A program made the translations under genes and the position numbers. From Stanieria sp964562685 (GTDB lineage: Bacteria > Cyanobacteriota > Cyanobacteriia > Cyanobacteriales > Xenococcaceae), in contig CAZLUP010000001.1 in assembly GCA_964562685.1 (NCBI GenBank), positions 139,708 to 203,707 on the forward strand: 64,000 nt of DNA, written 5' to 3'. Numbering within the stretch: the stretch's first letter is position 1; each line of letters begins with the position of its first letter. Shown here piece after piece: positions 1 to 9,272 of this stretch. Below the pieces are notes generated by a model that made no database searches, had not been told where the DNA came from, and saw nothing but the letters and a program-made list of their open reading frames with translations.

Positions 1-1
1 T

Positions 2-229
2 AACTTAGAAATTTGGGGTAAAACCGCAGAAATTGCCTATAATTACGTACGTAAAGGTAAATTAATTGGAATTCAAGGAACTTTAAAGATCGATACTTGG
101 AGCGATCGCAATACGGGAGCAACTCGTTCTCGACCAGTAATTCGAGTCACTAATTTAGAATTATTAGGCTCGAAACGAGATACAGATCCTAGTGCAGTTG
201 GTTCTTATTCAGCCGATAGTGAAATCTAA
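2..229 (+). CDS. ssb: Single-stranded DNA-binding protein, C-terminal part
   Basis: The window opens inside this gene; 75 residues and the stop are present. The frame reads NLEIWGKTAEIAYNYVRKGK, followed by an OB-fold strand (LIGIQGTLKIDTW) and a basic segment ending in TNLELLGSKR, which is the end of the SSB OB fold. SSB binds single-stranded DNA in replication and repair. The tail is short and ends SADSEI, so the acidic DDIPF-type tip of many bacterial SSBs is absent, as in other short cyanobacterial SSBs. The next gene starts at or before its stop codon. The N-terminus lies outside the window. Confidence 0.85.
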   Translation, partial: NLEIWGKTAEIAYNYVRKGKLIGIQGTLKIDTWSDRNTGATRSRPVIRVTNLELLGSKRDTDPSAVGSYSADSEI

Positions 230-1835
230 ACCATTTCGTTTACCCAACTTGTCGCGATGGTCATGGCTCAAATCGAGCCATAATTGGGAATGGTTGGGGT
301 TGATAGGTATCTGTATTGCTGCCTCGATCTTATTTGGCTTAAACTTGGGAGAAACAACTCTTAGAGATTGGGATGAAGGCATTGTAGCTAGTGTGGCGCG
401 TGAAATTTGGCGTTCTTCCGAAAACGGCAACAACTGGCTTTACCCAACCATTAATGGAGGTCAACCCTATTGGAATAAACCTCCATTAGTTCATTGGTTG
501 ATTGCTTGTTCCTATAGTTGGTTCGGAGTCAACGAATTTAGTACTCGAATCATACCCGCCATGTTATCTGCTTTATCCGTTCCTCTGCTTTATGGAATTG
601 GTAAAGAAATTTTTACAGATTCTAAAGCCGTCATTTTTTCCACTTTAGTTTATCTAACCTTATTACCAGTAGCTCGTCATGGCAGACTAGCGATGCTAGA
701 TGGGGCAATCGTTTGTTTTTTAAATCTGACTGTTTGGTGTATCTTACGTTCCCGTCGCCATCTCCGCAATTTACTTGGAGTTGGTTTGGGATTGGGTTTA
801 ATCTGCCTAACCAAAGGAATTATGATGGGCTTGCTGCTAGGTGCGATCGCTGTATTATTTGTAGCTTGGGATTGTCCGAGGCTACTGAAAAGTCGATGGT
901 TTTGGCAAGCCATTCTTTTAGGGATAATTCCAGTTTTATTTTGGTACGGCTTACAATATTTACGTTATGGACAAGCATTTCTGGGCATAAGTTTAGGCGA
1001 TCAAACTTTTAGTCGTATTTGGTCGTCAGTCAATGACCGAGAAGGTTCGCCTTGGTATTATCTGTTAGAAATTATTAAATATACTTTTCCGTGGCTGTTG
1101 TTTTTACCTGGAGGAATTTTAAACGCTTTTACTAATCGTTCCTCAAGTTGGGCAAAGTTAGGGTTGGTTTGGAGTGGGGTTTATTTAGTGACAATTTCCC
1201 TCATGGCGACTAAACTACCTTGGTATGTTTTTCCGATTTATCCGGCTTTATCATTATTAATTGGAGCTTATTTTACTAAAATTTGGCATTCTGACCGAAA
1301 ATATCCTGTAATTTGGCAAATAATTTTTATTATTCTGAGTTTAGCTTGTTACACTGCCAGTATTTGGTTTGGTTTGGTTAGTTCTCCTCCAGACTTTAAT
1401 TTACTATTAGTCTTGGGAATCATGGCTTTGACTTTAGCGATCGCTACATTCATGCTGCTGCGACAATCTCGGCAATTTATTGTGACACTTATGATTGGTT
1501 TATACGTAGCTTTTTTAATCTTTTTTAGCGGTTCTCATTGGGTTTGGGAACTAGCTGAGGCTTATCCAGTTAAACCAGTAGCAGCTATGCTCAAACAAGC
1601 AACTCCACCACAACAAATTATTTATACTTCTTATCCTTATTATCGCCCTTCACTGAATTTTTATAGTGATCGCGTTATTATTCCCGCAGCCCATGAAGAA
1701 TTAACTAATTATTGGCAACAAGAGCAACCTATTTATTTTTTGATTGAACCTTCATTAAGCGAACAACTTTATTTAGAGCCTCGACAAATTTTAGGAACAA
1801 TCAACCAATGGCAATTAATTACGAAAAAAAATTAA
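219..1835 (+). CDS. GT39-family membrane glycosyltransferase (ArnT/PMT-like)
   Basis: About 538 residues with roughly a dozen hydrophobic segments. Near the N-terminus, after the first membrane helix, is DWDEGIVASVAREI, the acidic loop motif of the dolichyl-phosphate-mannose/ArnT superfamily (GT39/GT83), followed by PYWNKPPLVHW, also typical. Such enzymes move a sugar from a polyprenyl-phosphate donor onto a lipid or protein on the outer face of the membrane. The start is uncertain: GTG at 219 gives an 11-base overlap with ssb; GTG at 192 and an internal TTG are alternatives, none with a clear ribosome binding site. It heads a polysaccharide block. Substrate unknown. Confidence 0.8.
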   Translation: MKSKPFRLPNLSRWSWLKSSHNWEWLGLIGICIAASILFGLNLGETTLRDWDEGIVASVAREIWRSSENGNNWLYPTINGGQPYWNKPPLVHWLIACSYSWFGVNEFSTRIIPAMLSALSVPLLYGIGKEIFTDSKAVIFSTLVYLTLLPVARHGRLAMLDGAIVCFLNLTVWCILRSRRHLRNLLGVGLGLGLICLTKGIMMGLLLGAIAVLFVAWDCPRLLKSRWFWQAILLGIIPVLFWYGLQYLRYGQAFLGISLGDQTFSRIWSSVNDREGSPWYYLLEIIKYTFPWLLFLPGGILNAFTNRSSSWAKLGLVWSGVYLVTISLMATKLPWYVFPIYPALSLLIGAYFTKIWHSDRKYPVIWQIIFIILSLACYTASIWFGLVSSPPDFNLLLVLGIMALTLAIATFMLLRQSRQFIVTLMIGLYVAFLIFFSGSHWVWELAEAYPVKPVAAMLKQATPPQQIIYTSYPYYRPSLNFYSDRVIIPAAHEELTNYWQQEQPIYFLIEPSLSEQLYLEPRQILGTINQWQLITKKN

Positions 1836-1913
1836 ATCTAAAATTTATTGTAATAATTCAGGGATCAACTAGTTATATTTTAATTGAAAAAGGTAGTATG
1901 TATTAAAACAACT

Positions 1914-3050
1914 GTGGAATTAAAATATGCTTTAGTTCATGAATGGTTAACCCCAAAAGCAACAGGAGGGTCAGAGTTAGTAGTCAAAGAAATACTCAAA
2001 TATATTGACGCTGACCTTTACGCTTTAATTGATTTTGAATCAGTTAATCCCCAGAGCTACCTATATCAAAGATCTATTGGCACAACCTTTCTGCAACATT
2101 TTCCCTTAGCTCGTAATGGGGTACAAAAATACTTACCTTTCTTACCGCTGGCGGTCGAGCAATTAGATCTAAACAAATATGATGTAATTTTATCCTCGTC
2201 CCATGCAGTAGCCAAAGGAGTTCTTACCAGTCCTAATCAATTACACATTTGTTACTGTCATACTCCAATGCGTTATGCTTGGGATTTAACTTTTGATTAT
2301 CTCAATGAAAGTAGGGCAGGAAAAGGAATTCCAGGAATTTTGACTCGGTATATCTTACATCAACTACGCCAATGGGATGTTGTGTCTGCCAACCGAGTCG
2401 ATTATTTTATCGCCAATTCCAATCATACTGCTCGTAGGATCTGGCGTTGTTATCGTCGACAAGCCAAAGTGATTTATCCTCCAGTCGAGAGTGATCGCTT
2501 TTCAGTACAATTTGACAAAGAAGATTTTTATCTGACTGTGTCTCGTCTAGTCAGCTATAAACAGATACTGATTATTGTCAAAGCATTTAATCAATTACAA
2601 AAACCTTTAGTTATTATTGGTGAAGGTTCTCAGCTAACACAAATTCGTCAATTGGCAAAGCCGAATATCACTATTCTAGGTTTTCAGCCTACTGAAGTAG
2701 TCTCAGAATACATGGCAAAAGCTAAAGCCTTTGTCTATGCTGCTTGTGAAGATTTCGGAATTGCTTTAGTTGAAGCGCAAGCTTGTGGTACACCGGTCAT
2801 TGCTTACGGAGAAGGAGGTGCTTTAGAAACTGTCAAAGATATTCGTCACAACCCACAATTAGGAACTGGTTTATTCTTTAGAGAACAAACATCAGAAGCA
2901 ATCGTGGAAACCGTTGAAATCTTCGAGAAATTACAAAATCAAATTGATCCAGAAAATTGTCGCTTGCAAGCAGACAAATTTAACCCGAAAATCTTTAAAA
3001 AGTCCTATCTGGAGTTTGTCGACAACTGTTGTCGGGAATTTCAGTTTTGA
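1914..3050 (+). CDS. GT4-family glycosyltransferase
   Basis: About 378 residues with GT-B architecture. The N-terminus ELKYALVHEWLTP followed by GGSE is typical of family 4 enzymes that bind the acceptor in that domain. The C-terminal half has SRLVSYK, IIGEGSQ and the EDFGIALVEAQACGTPVIAY nucleotide-sugar motif with its paired glutamates. It probably adds a hexose, perhaps mannose, to a cell-surface polysaccharide; the substrate cannot be read from sequence. The GTG at 1914 is preferred because it puts the conserved ALVHEWLTP at the right distance; a TTG at 1884 is possible. It lies 78 bases after the GT39 gene on the same strand. Confidence 0.85.
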   Translation: MELKYALVHEWLTPKATGGSELVVKEILKYIDADLYALIDFESVNPQSYLYQRSIGTTFLQHFPLARNGVQKYLPFLPLAVEQLDLNKYDVILSSSHAVAKGVLTSPNQLHICYCHTPMRYAWDLTFDYLNESRAGKGIPGILTRYILHQLRQWDVVSANRVDYFIANSNHTARRIWRCYRRQAKVIYPPVESDRFSVQFDKEDFYLTVSRLVSYKQILIIVKAFNQLQKPLVIIGEGSQLTQIRQLAKPNITILGFQPTEVVSEYMAKAKAFVYAACEDFGIALVEAQACGTPVIAYGEGGALETVKDIRHNPQLGTGLFFREQTSEAIVETVEIFEKLQNQIDPENCRLQADKFNPKIFKKSYLEFVDNCCREFQF

Positions 3051-3150
3051 AACTGACAAAATATAATTAGATTCTGTCACCAGATGCTCCATATTTTTGG
3101 CTTTCTGGATTTATGATTGGGACTGTGTGGTGTGATGTGTAAGGAGTGAG

Positions 3151-3882
3151 ATGACTGTTAACAGCCAACCTATCTCCGTCAAGCTTGTACAAGGGTTTTT
3201 TAAAAGAGGTTTAAACTCTTTAGTTAACTCAAAAAGACCAAAAACCCTGTCTTTGATAGCTTTAGACGGAAATTTTACTAAACGTTTGTTTGATATTTGT
3301 TTTTCGTTATTTGTTCTAATTTTCTTTTCTCCGATTTATCTTGTTTTAGCAGCTTTAATTGCGATTAGTTCACCAGGACCAGTTTTTTACGTACAAAAAA
3401 GAATTGGTAAAGATTTCAAATCTTTTAGTTGCATCAAATTTAGAACTATGGTGAATAATGCTGATGAAATGCTAGAAATGATGATGGCAGATTCACCTCA
3501 GATGCGGGATGAATTTGAAGATAGTTTTAAGTTAAAACAAGACCCCAGAATAACTTTAATTGGAAAGTTTCTTCGTCTTACCAGTCTAGATGAATTTCCT
3601 CAGTTTTGGAACGTTTTGATTGGTGATATGAGTGTCGTTGGACCCCGACCTTTAGTACCAGAAGAACTGCATAAATACGGTCATAAAATTAATACTGTAT
3701 TAACAATCAAACCAGGAATCACTGGATTGTGGCAGGTATCGGGAAGAAATGATATTCCTTATCCAAAAAGAGTTCATATAGATGTCTATTATGCTACGAG
3801 TCATAATTGGGTGCTAGATCTATGGATTGTGATTAAAACTATTGGTATCGTTATTTTTCCTCGTAATAATGGTGCCTACTAA
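3151..3882 (+). CDS. Undecaprenyl-phosphate sugar phosphotransferase (priming enzyme)
   Basis: A 243-residue bacterial sugar transferase of the WbaP/WcaJ catalytic-domain type. One hydrophobic hairpin lies near residues 50-75, then GPVFYVQKRIGKDFKSF, KFRTM, LDEFPQFWNVLIGDMSVVGPRP and PGITGLWQVSGR, the hallmark motifs. It moves a sugar phosphate from a nucleotide sugar to undecaprenyl phosphate, the first step of exopolysaccharide or O-antigen assembly at the inner membrane. It lacks the large N-terminal multi-span domain of full WbaP. An AAGGAG ribosome binding site precedes the ATG. A strong hairpin terminator follows, separating it from gmd. Confidence 0.9.
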   Translation: MTVNSQPISVKLVQGFFKRGLNSLVNSKRPKTLSLIALDGNFTKRLFDICFSLFVLIFFSPIYLVLAALIAISSPGPVFYVQKRIGKDFKSFSCIKFRTMVNNADEMLEMMMADSPQMRDEFEDSFKLKQDPRITLIGKFLRLTSLDEFPQFWNVLIGDMSVVGPRPLVPEELHKYGHKINTVLTIKPGITGLWQVSGRNDIPYPKRVHIDVYYATSHNWVLDLWIVIKTIGIVIFPRNNGAY

Positions 3883-3902
3883 GTTCAGCCAAATTGATTG
3901 AT

Positions 3903-3963
3903 AAATCTACCGATGATTAGGATTAAAATTATAATTTCTTAGAGGTAATCGGTAGATTTTTAG
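3903..3963 (+). terminator. Hairpin terminator after the priming transferase gene
   Basis: A 12-base stem, AAATCTACCGAT at 3903-3914 and ATCGGTAGATTT at 3948-3959, is extended inward by further pairing and followed by a T run. It sits 20 bases after the stop codon of the sugar transferase gene. Confidence 0.7.
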
Positions 3964-4056
3964 GTTAATTTAGTAAAAACAATCAGCCAGTCTCTTGACT
4001 GTAAATCAGCAACAGTCAGTAACCTGGAATTTAACTACATCATTTGGAAATCTAGC

Positions 4057-5130
4057 ATGAGTGAACCCAAACGCGCCCTAATTACAGGTATTACAGGTCA
4101 AGATGGTTCTTATTTGAGCGAGTTTTTATTAGCCAAGGGCTACGAAGTACACGGAATTATCCGCAGAACCTCTACTTTTAATACAGATAGAATCGACCAT
4201 ATCTATGTCGATCCTCACAGTCCAGAAGCAAGATTGTTTTTGCATTATGGTGACTTAACCGATGGTACAACTCTAAGACGTATTTTAGAAGAAGTTAAGC
4301 CAGTCGAGATTTATAATTTAGGGGCGCAATCCCATGTTCGGGTTAGTTTTGATTCGCCTGAATATACAGTCGATTCAGTCGGGATGGGAACACTACGAAT
4401 TTTAGAAGCAATTCGCGATTATCAAAGAAGAACTGGAATTGAAGTTCGATTTTATCAAGCAGGTTCTTCGGAAATGTTTGGGCAAGTGGTAGAAGTTCCT
4501 CAAAAAGAAACTACTCCTTTTTATCCTCGCAGTCCCTATGCCTGTGCGAAGGTATATGCCCATTGGCAAACAGTGAACTACCGCGAATCTTATTCTTTGT
4601 TCGCTTGTAACGGTATTTTATTTAATCATGAATCTCCTCGTCGAGGAGAAACGTTTGTCACTAGAAAAATTACTCGTGCTTTAGCGAGAATTGTGGCTGG
4701 TACACAAAAGAAACTCTATTTAGGTAATTTAGATTCTAAAAGAGATTGGGGTTATGCTAAAGATTATGTTCAAGCAATGTGGCTAATGCTTCAACAGGAA
4801 GAAGCGGATGATTATGTAGTAGCGACAGGAGAAACTCATTCGATTCGAGAGTTTTTAGATATTGCTTTTAATTATGTCAATTTAGATTGGCAAGACTATG
4901 TTGCTTTTGACCCTCGTTATTTACGTCCAGCCGAAGTAGATTTACTCATTGGCGATCCTACCAAAGCCAAACAAAAGTTAGGTTGGCAACCTTCAGTAAC
5001 TTTTGAAGGTTTAGTTAAATTAATGGTAGACGCAGATTTAGCTGTTTTAGGTCTTCCTACTCCCAGTGGTAGTAAAGGCGAAATTGATAATGCTTCAATT
5101 CGTCAAGGTATTGCGGTGACTGTAGACTAA
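4057..5130 (+). CDS. gmd: GDP-mannose 4,6-dehydratase
   Basis: A 357-residue extended short-chain dehydrogenase. It opens with RALITGITGQDGSYLSEFLL (Rossmann glycine motif) and has GIIRRTS, the AGSSEMFG segment with the catalytic Ser-Glu, YPRSPYACAK (YxxxK) and NHESPRRGETFVTRKI, all diagnostic of Gmd. It converts GDP-mannose to GDP-4-keto-6-deoxymannose using bound NADP. The next gene encodes the following enzyme of the GDP-L-fucose pathway, and GDP-mannose could come from the guanylyltransferase at 60.1 kb. Length and motifs look complete. Confidence 0.96.
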   Translation: MSEPKRALITGITGQDGSYLSEFLLAKGYEVHGIIRRTSTFNTDRIDHIYVDPHSPEARLFLHYGDLTDGTTLRRILEEVKPVEIYNLGAQSHVRVSFDSPEYTVDSVGMGTLRILEAIRDYQRRTGIEVRFYQAGSSEMFGQVVEVPQKETTPFYPRSPYACAKVYAHWQTVNYRESYSLFACNGILFNHESPRRGETFVTRKITRALARIVAGTQKKLYLGNLDSKRDWGYAKDYVQAMWLMLQQEEADDYVVATGETHSIREFLDIAFNYVNLDWQDYVAFDPRYLRPAEVDLLIGDPTKAKQKLGWQPSVTFEGLVKLMVDADLAVLGLPTPSGSKGEIDNASIRQGIAVTVD

Positions 5131-5183
5131 ATTAGTTAAATGTATGATTACTCATAAGTAATTAACCAAAGATTGGGAAAATA

Positions 5184-6122
5184 ATGCTAAGTTTGAGCGA
5201 GCAAAGAATTCTGGTTACTGGTGGTGCAGGCTTTTTGGGAAAGCAGGTCATCAACCAATTGATAGTAGCTGGAGCAAATCCTGATAAAATTACTGTAACG
5301 CGATCGCGTGATTGTGATCTACGTGATCTTGATAACTGTAAGCGAGCAGCCAAACAACAAGATATTATTATTCATTTAGCTGCTCATGTGGGGGGAATTG
5401 GTTTAAATCGGGAAAAACCAGCCGAATTGTTCTATGACAACTTGATGATGGGAACGCAGTTAATTCATGCTGCTTACCAAGCAGGGGTGAGTAAGTTTGT
5501 TTGCATAGGAACTATTTGTGCCTATCCCAAATTTACTCCCGTTCCTTTTCATGAAGATGATCTTTGGAATGGTTATCCCGAAGAAACTAATGCTCCCTAC
5601 GGAATTGCTAAAAAAGCTCTACTGGTACAATTACAATCTTATCGTCAGCAGTATGGGTTTAATGGAATTTATCTTTTACCAGTAAATTTATATGGTCCAG
5701 AAGATAATTTTGACCCCCGTAGTTCCCACGTTATTCCTGCTTTAATTCGTAAGGTTTACGAAGCGCAAAAAAGAGGGGACAAGCAGCTACCTGTCTGGGG
5801 TGATGGTAGTCCTACTCGTGAGTTTTTGTATTCTACAGATGCAGCATTAGGAATCGTTATGGCGACTCAAAACTATAACGAATCTGAACCAGTTAATTTG
5901 GGAACTAACTATGAAATTTCTATTCAAGATCTAGTTGAGTTAATCTGTGAATTAATGGAATTTGATGGAGAAATTATTTGGGAAACAGATAAACCTAATG
6001 GTCAACCTCGTCGTTGTTTGGATACTACTAGAGCCAAAGAAAAATTTGGTTTTGTAGCTCAAACAGAATTTAGACAGGGATTAAAAAATACAATTGATTG
6101 GTATCGTCAAAATGCTGAATAG
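5184..6122 (+). CDS. fcl: GDP-L-fucose synthase
   Basis: A 312-residue epimerase/reductase of the extended SDR family. It starts with RILVTGGAGFLGKQV and carries LAAHVGGIGLNREKPAEL, the GTICAYPK segment, and NAPYGIAKKALLVQ (YxxxK), as in Fcl/WcaG. It performs 3,5-epimerisation and NADPH reduction of GDP-4-keto-6-deoxymannose to GDP-L-fucose. It follows gmd by 53 bases on the same strand, so the pair is probably one transcription unit supplying fucose for the surface polysaccharide. A hairpin terminator lies downstream. Confidence 0.95.
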   Translation: MLSLSEQRILVTGGAGFLGKQVINQLIVAGANPDKITVTRSRDCDLRDLDNCKRAAKQQDIIIHLAAHVGGIGLNREKPAELFYDNLMMGTQLIHAAYQAGVSKFVCIGTICAYPKFTPVPFHEDDLWNGYPEETNAPYGIAKKALLVQLQSYRQQYGFNGIYLLPVNLYGPEDNFDPRSSHVIPALIRKVYEAQKRGDKQLPVWGDGSPTREFLYSTDAALGIVMATQNYNESEPVNLGTNYEISIQDLVELICELMEFDGEIIWETDKPNGQPRRCLDTTRAKEKFGFVAQTEFRQGLKNTIDWYRQNAE

Positions 6123-6195
6123 TTAACAGTTAAAAAGTTTGACAAGTATTCTAATTTTTCCAGATTGGCTGTATCAATATTTAAAACCGTTTTTT

Positions 6196-6234
6196 AGGTT
6201 GGATTAAGTTAATTTTAATTCAGCCTATTTTTTT
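6196..6234 (+). terminator. Terminator after fcl
   Basis: AGGTTGGATTAA and TTAATTCAGCCT form a 12-base stem with two G-U pairs, followed by ATTTTTTTTAT. It ends the gmd-fcl unit. The rest of the gap to 6490 is AT-rich; I see no further gene in it, only the presumed promoter region of the sensor kinase. Confidence 0.7.
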
Positions 6235-6490
6235 TATTTAGAATTAATTTATATTATTTTGATATTTTAGATTATTTATTTTTTTGACAATTTTCTGAAA
6301 TCGGGAAGAAATAGGGAAGCAAAGTAAAAAGTATTAAACTGAAATAATAGAAGGAACTAAATTATTAAAGTTAACCAATAGTCTTATGTAAAAATCTTAA
6401 TTGAACTGTTTCTAAATTTTACTAAACTAATTCTCGATCTCGATCAAGCTTTCAGGTAATAGCCTAACTTCAAGTTTTAACTAGCAAACT

Positions 6491-8881
6491 ATGTCAGCCA
6501 AGCTGCCAAGGCGGAAAAAATCTGCAATTTTCAGTCAAATTTCTCTACAACAAGTTCTTACTATTCCTTTTTTGCTACAAATCTTTGTCATAGTTGGATT
6601 AGTAGGCTATTTCTCCTTTCGTAATGGACAAAAGACAGTTAACCAAGTCGCTACACAATTACGTGAGAAAGTAATTGTCAGTGTTGAGCAACAACTACAA
6701 AATTATTTAGAAAAACCTCAATTAATTGTTGAACTCAATCAACAAGCATTCAAATTAGAACAATTATCTTTTGGAGAATTTTCTGCTTTAGAAGAGCATC
6801 TTTGGCGACAAATTCAAATGTTTAATTCGGTTTATGCAATTTATTTAGGCGATGAGCAAGGAAAATTTGCTTATGTCAAAAAAGAACCCAATGGTTCATT
6901 CATTGCTAAACCTGTAGAAGTAGTACCACAACGCCAAGCATATTTATTAGATGCTGGAGGAAAAAGAAGCAAATTAATTGAAAGCGATCGCTATGACCCT
7001 CGCATTAGACCTTGGTATCTTAAAACTATTCATACCAATCGCCGTAATTGGAGTGAGGTTTATACTTTTACTGGCGGTGAATTAGGAATTACTGCCTCGG
7101 GACCTTTATATGACAGACAAGGTAATTTTCAAGGAGTGGTTGGTGTTGATTTGGTTCTCAGTTTAATTAGTGATGTGCTGAGAAAAATTGAAATTAGTCC
7201 TCACGGCGAAATTTTTATTGTCGATAGAAATGGTTTTTTGATCGCTACTTCTACCAACGAAGAACCTTTTATTCACAGTGGGATCAATTTAAGGGAGCAA
7301 AGTATTAAAGCTACTGACAGTGGTAATCCTGTCATTAAAAATACTGCTCGATATTTAACCAAAAATTTTCAGAATCTTAATCGGATCAACCAGGCAGAAC
7401 AAGTAGATTTTTTACTCAATAATAAAAAACAATTGGTACAGGTATTGCCCTATCAGGATCAATTGGGTTTAGATTGGCTGATTGTGGTTGTAGTCCCAGA
7501 AGCAGATTTTATGCAGGGGATTAATGCTAACGGTCGTATGACCATTTGGTTGTGTTTATTGGCTTTGGTTTTAGCGAGTATATTGGGTATTTTAACTTCT
7601 CGTATTCTTGCTCAACCTATTTTACGTTTGAGTCAGGTCAGTCAAATTATTGCTCAAAGTGCGCGTTTGAGAAATACCGCTACTGATTTATATCCTATTG
7701 TTAGGGTCAAAGGAATTAAGGAATTAGAAATTCTGGCTGAATCTTTTAATGAAATGACTCATCGGTTAAAAGCTGCTTTTGTTGATTTAGACCGAACTAA
7801 TCAAGATTTAGAATTAAGAGTAGAACAAAGAACAGCAGCGTTACTCCAAGCTAAACAAGCTGCTGATGCTGCTAATCAGGCAAAAAGTGAATTTTTGGCG
7901 AATATGAGCCATGAATTACGGACTCCTCTCAATGCCATTCTTGGTTTTACTCAATTATTATTACAAGATGCCTCGCTCAATCAGAAACAGCTACAAAATC
8001 TGGAGATTATTAATAATAGTGGGCAACATTTATTAACTTTGATCAATGATGTTTTAGAAATGTCTAGACTACAAGCAGGACGAGTTACTCTTCAATTAGA
8101 AAGCTTCGATCTCTTCAAAATGCTCAATGATTTGGAAGTAATGTTTAAACCAAGGGCGGAGGCTAAAAACTTACAGCTTTCTTTTGAATGCGATGATAAT
8201 ATTCCTCAATTTATCGAAACTGACCAACAAAAATTACGTCAAGTTTTAATTAATCTCCTCAGTAACGCTCTTAAATTTACTCAAGTAGGAGCGATCGCTT
8301 TAAGAGTATCATCTTTGAGTTTTAATCCTCAAGCTCAATCAAACACAATTGAGCAACCACAAATGACTCTTACTTTTGAGGTGGAAGATACTGGTTGTGG
8401 AATTGCTGCTTCTGAGTTTGAATCAATTTTTGATGCTTTTGCTCAAGCTAAAAAAACTCCTAAAGATCGTGAAGGTACGGGATTAGGATTGGATATTAGT
8501 AAGCAATTTATTCGTTTATTGGGCGGAGATCTTTCTGTTAGTAGTGTTGTCGGTCAAGGAACAATTTTAAAATTTTATTTACCAGTTTTACTCACCGACG
8601 ATAGTTCTTTACCCACTGTATTATCTGCTCCCAGATTTAAAGGTGCAATTACCCAAACACAAGAAGAATTATCTACTACATCGATTCAAAATATGCCTGT
8701 TGAATGGATTGATAGACTTCATCAGGCTGCGATCGAAGTTGATGGCGAATTAATTCTACAGTTGATCGAGCAGATTTCTCATCATAATTCCGCTTTGGCT
8801 GACAGACTAACCAGATTGGTTAATAACTTTGAATACGATGAAATTCTCGAGTTAAGCGAACAGGCAAAGTCTGATATTTAG
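6491..8881 (+). CDS. Membrane sensor histidine kinase (dCache-HAMP-HisKA-HATPase)
   Basis: 796 residues. A transmembrane helix near residues 23-43 and another near 352-372 enclose a periplasmic sensor of dCache type (YDPRIRPWYLKT, GVVGVDLVLSLI). A HAMP linker and short coiled coil lead to HisKA with the phospho-accepting His474 in FLANMSHELRTPLNAILGF. The HATPase has the N box (NLLSNALKFT), G1 (DTGCGIA) and G2 (GTGLGL). The last 60 residues (MPVEWIDRLHQAAIEV to the end) match a tail that in related cyanobacterial hybrid kinases normally follows a receiver domain, but no receiver is present. Ligand and partner regulator unknown. No response regulator is adjacent. Confidence 0.9.
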   Translation: MSAKLPRRKKSAIFSQISLQQVLTIPFLLQIFVIVGLVGYFSFRNGQKTVNQVATQLREKVIVSVEQQLQNYLEKPQLIVELNQQAFKLEQLSFGEFSALEEHLWRQIQMFNSVYAIYLGDEQGKFAYVKKEPNGSFIAKPVEVVPQRQAYLLDAGGKRSKLIESDRYDPRIRPWYLKTIHTNRRNWSEVYTFTGGELGITASGPLYDRQGNFQGVVGVDLVLSLISDVLRKIEISPHGEIFIVDRNGFLIATSTNEEPFIHSGINLREQSIKATDSGNPVIKNTARYLTKNFQNLNRINQAEQVDFLLNNKKQLVQVLPYQDQLGLDWLIVVVVPEADFMQGINANGRMTIWLCLLALVLASILGILTSRILAQPILRLSQVSQIIAQSARLRNTATDLYPIVRVKGIKELEILAESFNEMTHRLKAAFVDLDRTNQDLELRVEQRTAALLQAKQAADAANQAKSEFLANMSHELRTPLNAILGFTQLLLQDASLNQKQLQNLEIINNSGQHLLTLINDVLEMSRLQAGRVTLQLESFDLFKMLNDLEVMFKPRAEAKNLQLSFECDDNIPQFIETDQQKLRQVLINLLSNALKFTQVGAIALRVSSLSFNPQAQSNTIEQPQMTLTFEVEDTGCGIAASEFESIFDAFAQAKKTPKDREGTGLGLDISKQFIRLLGGDLSVSSVVGQGTILKFYLPVLLTDDSSLPTVLSAPRFKGAITQTQEELSTTSIQNMPVEWIDRLHQAAIEVDGELILQLIEQISHHNSALADRLTRLVNNFEYDEILELSEQAKSDI

Positions 8882-8914
8882 CGATCGCAATAATTTTTAG
8901 TGATCGGTTTGTCA

Positions 8915-9142
8915 CTACTGAGGTGTTTGCTGTAAATCAGGTCTTTCTTCAGCTATGATCGCACCTTCAACAGGACATACTTGTAAACAGATACCACAAT
9001 CAATACAAGTAGCAAAATCGATCCAATACCATTCTGTACCTTTGACGTTTTTTCCTGGTCCTGGATGAATACAAGCAACGGGGCAAGCATCGACGCAATC
9101 AGCTACGCCTTCACAAGTTTCGGTAACAATTGTATGGGGCAA
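8915..9142 (-). CDS. Small two-cluster ferredoxin
   Basis: 75 residues with two cysteine motifs: CEGVADCVDACPVACI and CIDCGICLQVCPVEGAI. The pattern is that of cyanobacterial bacterial-type ferredoxins with two iron-sulfur clusters (3Fe/4Fe or 2x4Fe). It is a soluble electron carrier with unknown partner. The TTG at 9142 gives the family-typical N-terminus PHTIVTETCEG and has AGGAG ten bases upstream; a longer frame from 9172 is possible but less likely. It is convergent with the sensor kinase gene. Confidence 0.88.
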   Translation of the reverse strand: MPHTIVTETCEGVADCVDACPVACIHPGPGKNVKGTEWYWIDFATCIDCGICLQVCPVEGAIIAEERPDLQQTPQ

Positions 9143-9272
9143 AGTCTTTTTACTCCTAAGATAATTGAGCAAAGAAATTGTAACAAAAATTATTTTTAAT
9201 TAAAAGTTACTCAATTAGATCACGATTGTGTTGTTAATGGTCGATCAACTATCAGCTAGAGAAAATTTATCT

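Noticed and set aside
713..1012. 99-codon plus-strand frame inside the GT39 gene
   Set aside because: Out-of-frame shadow of a well-supported membrane protein gene.
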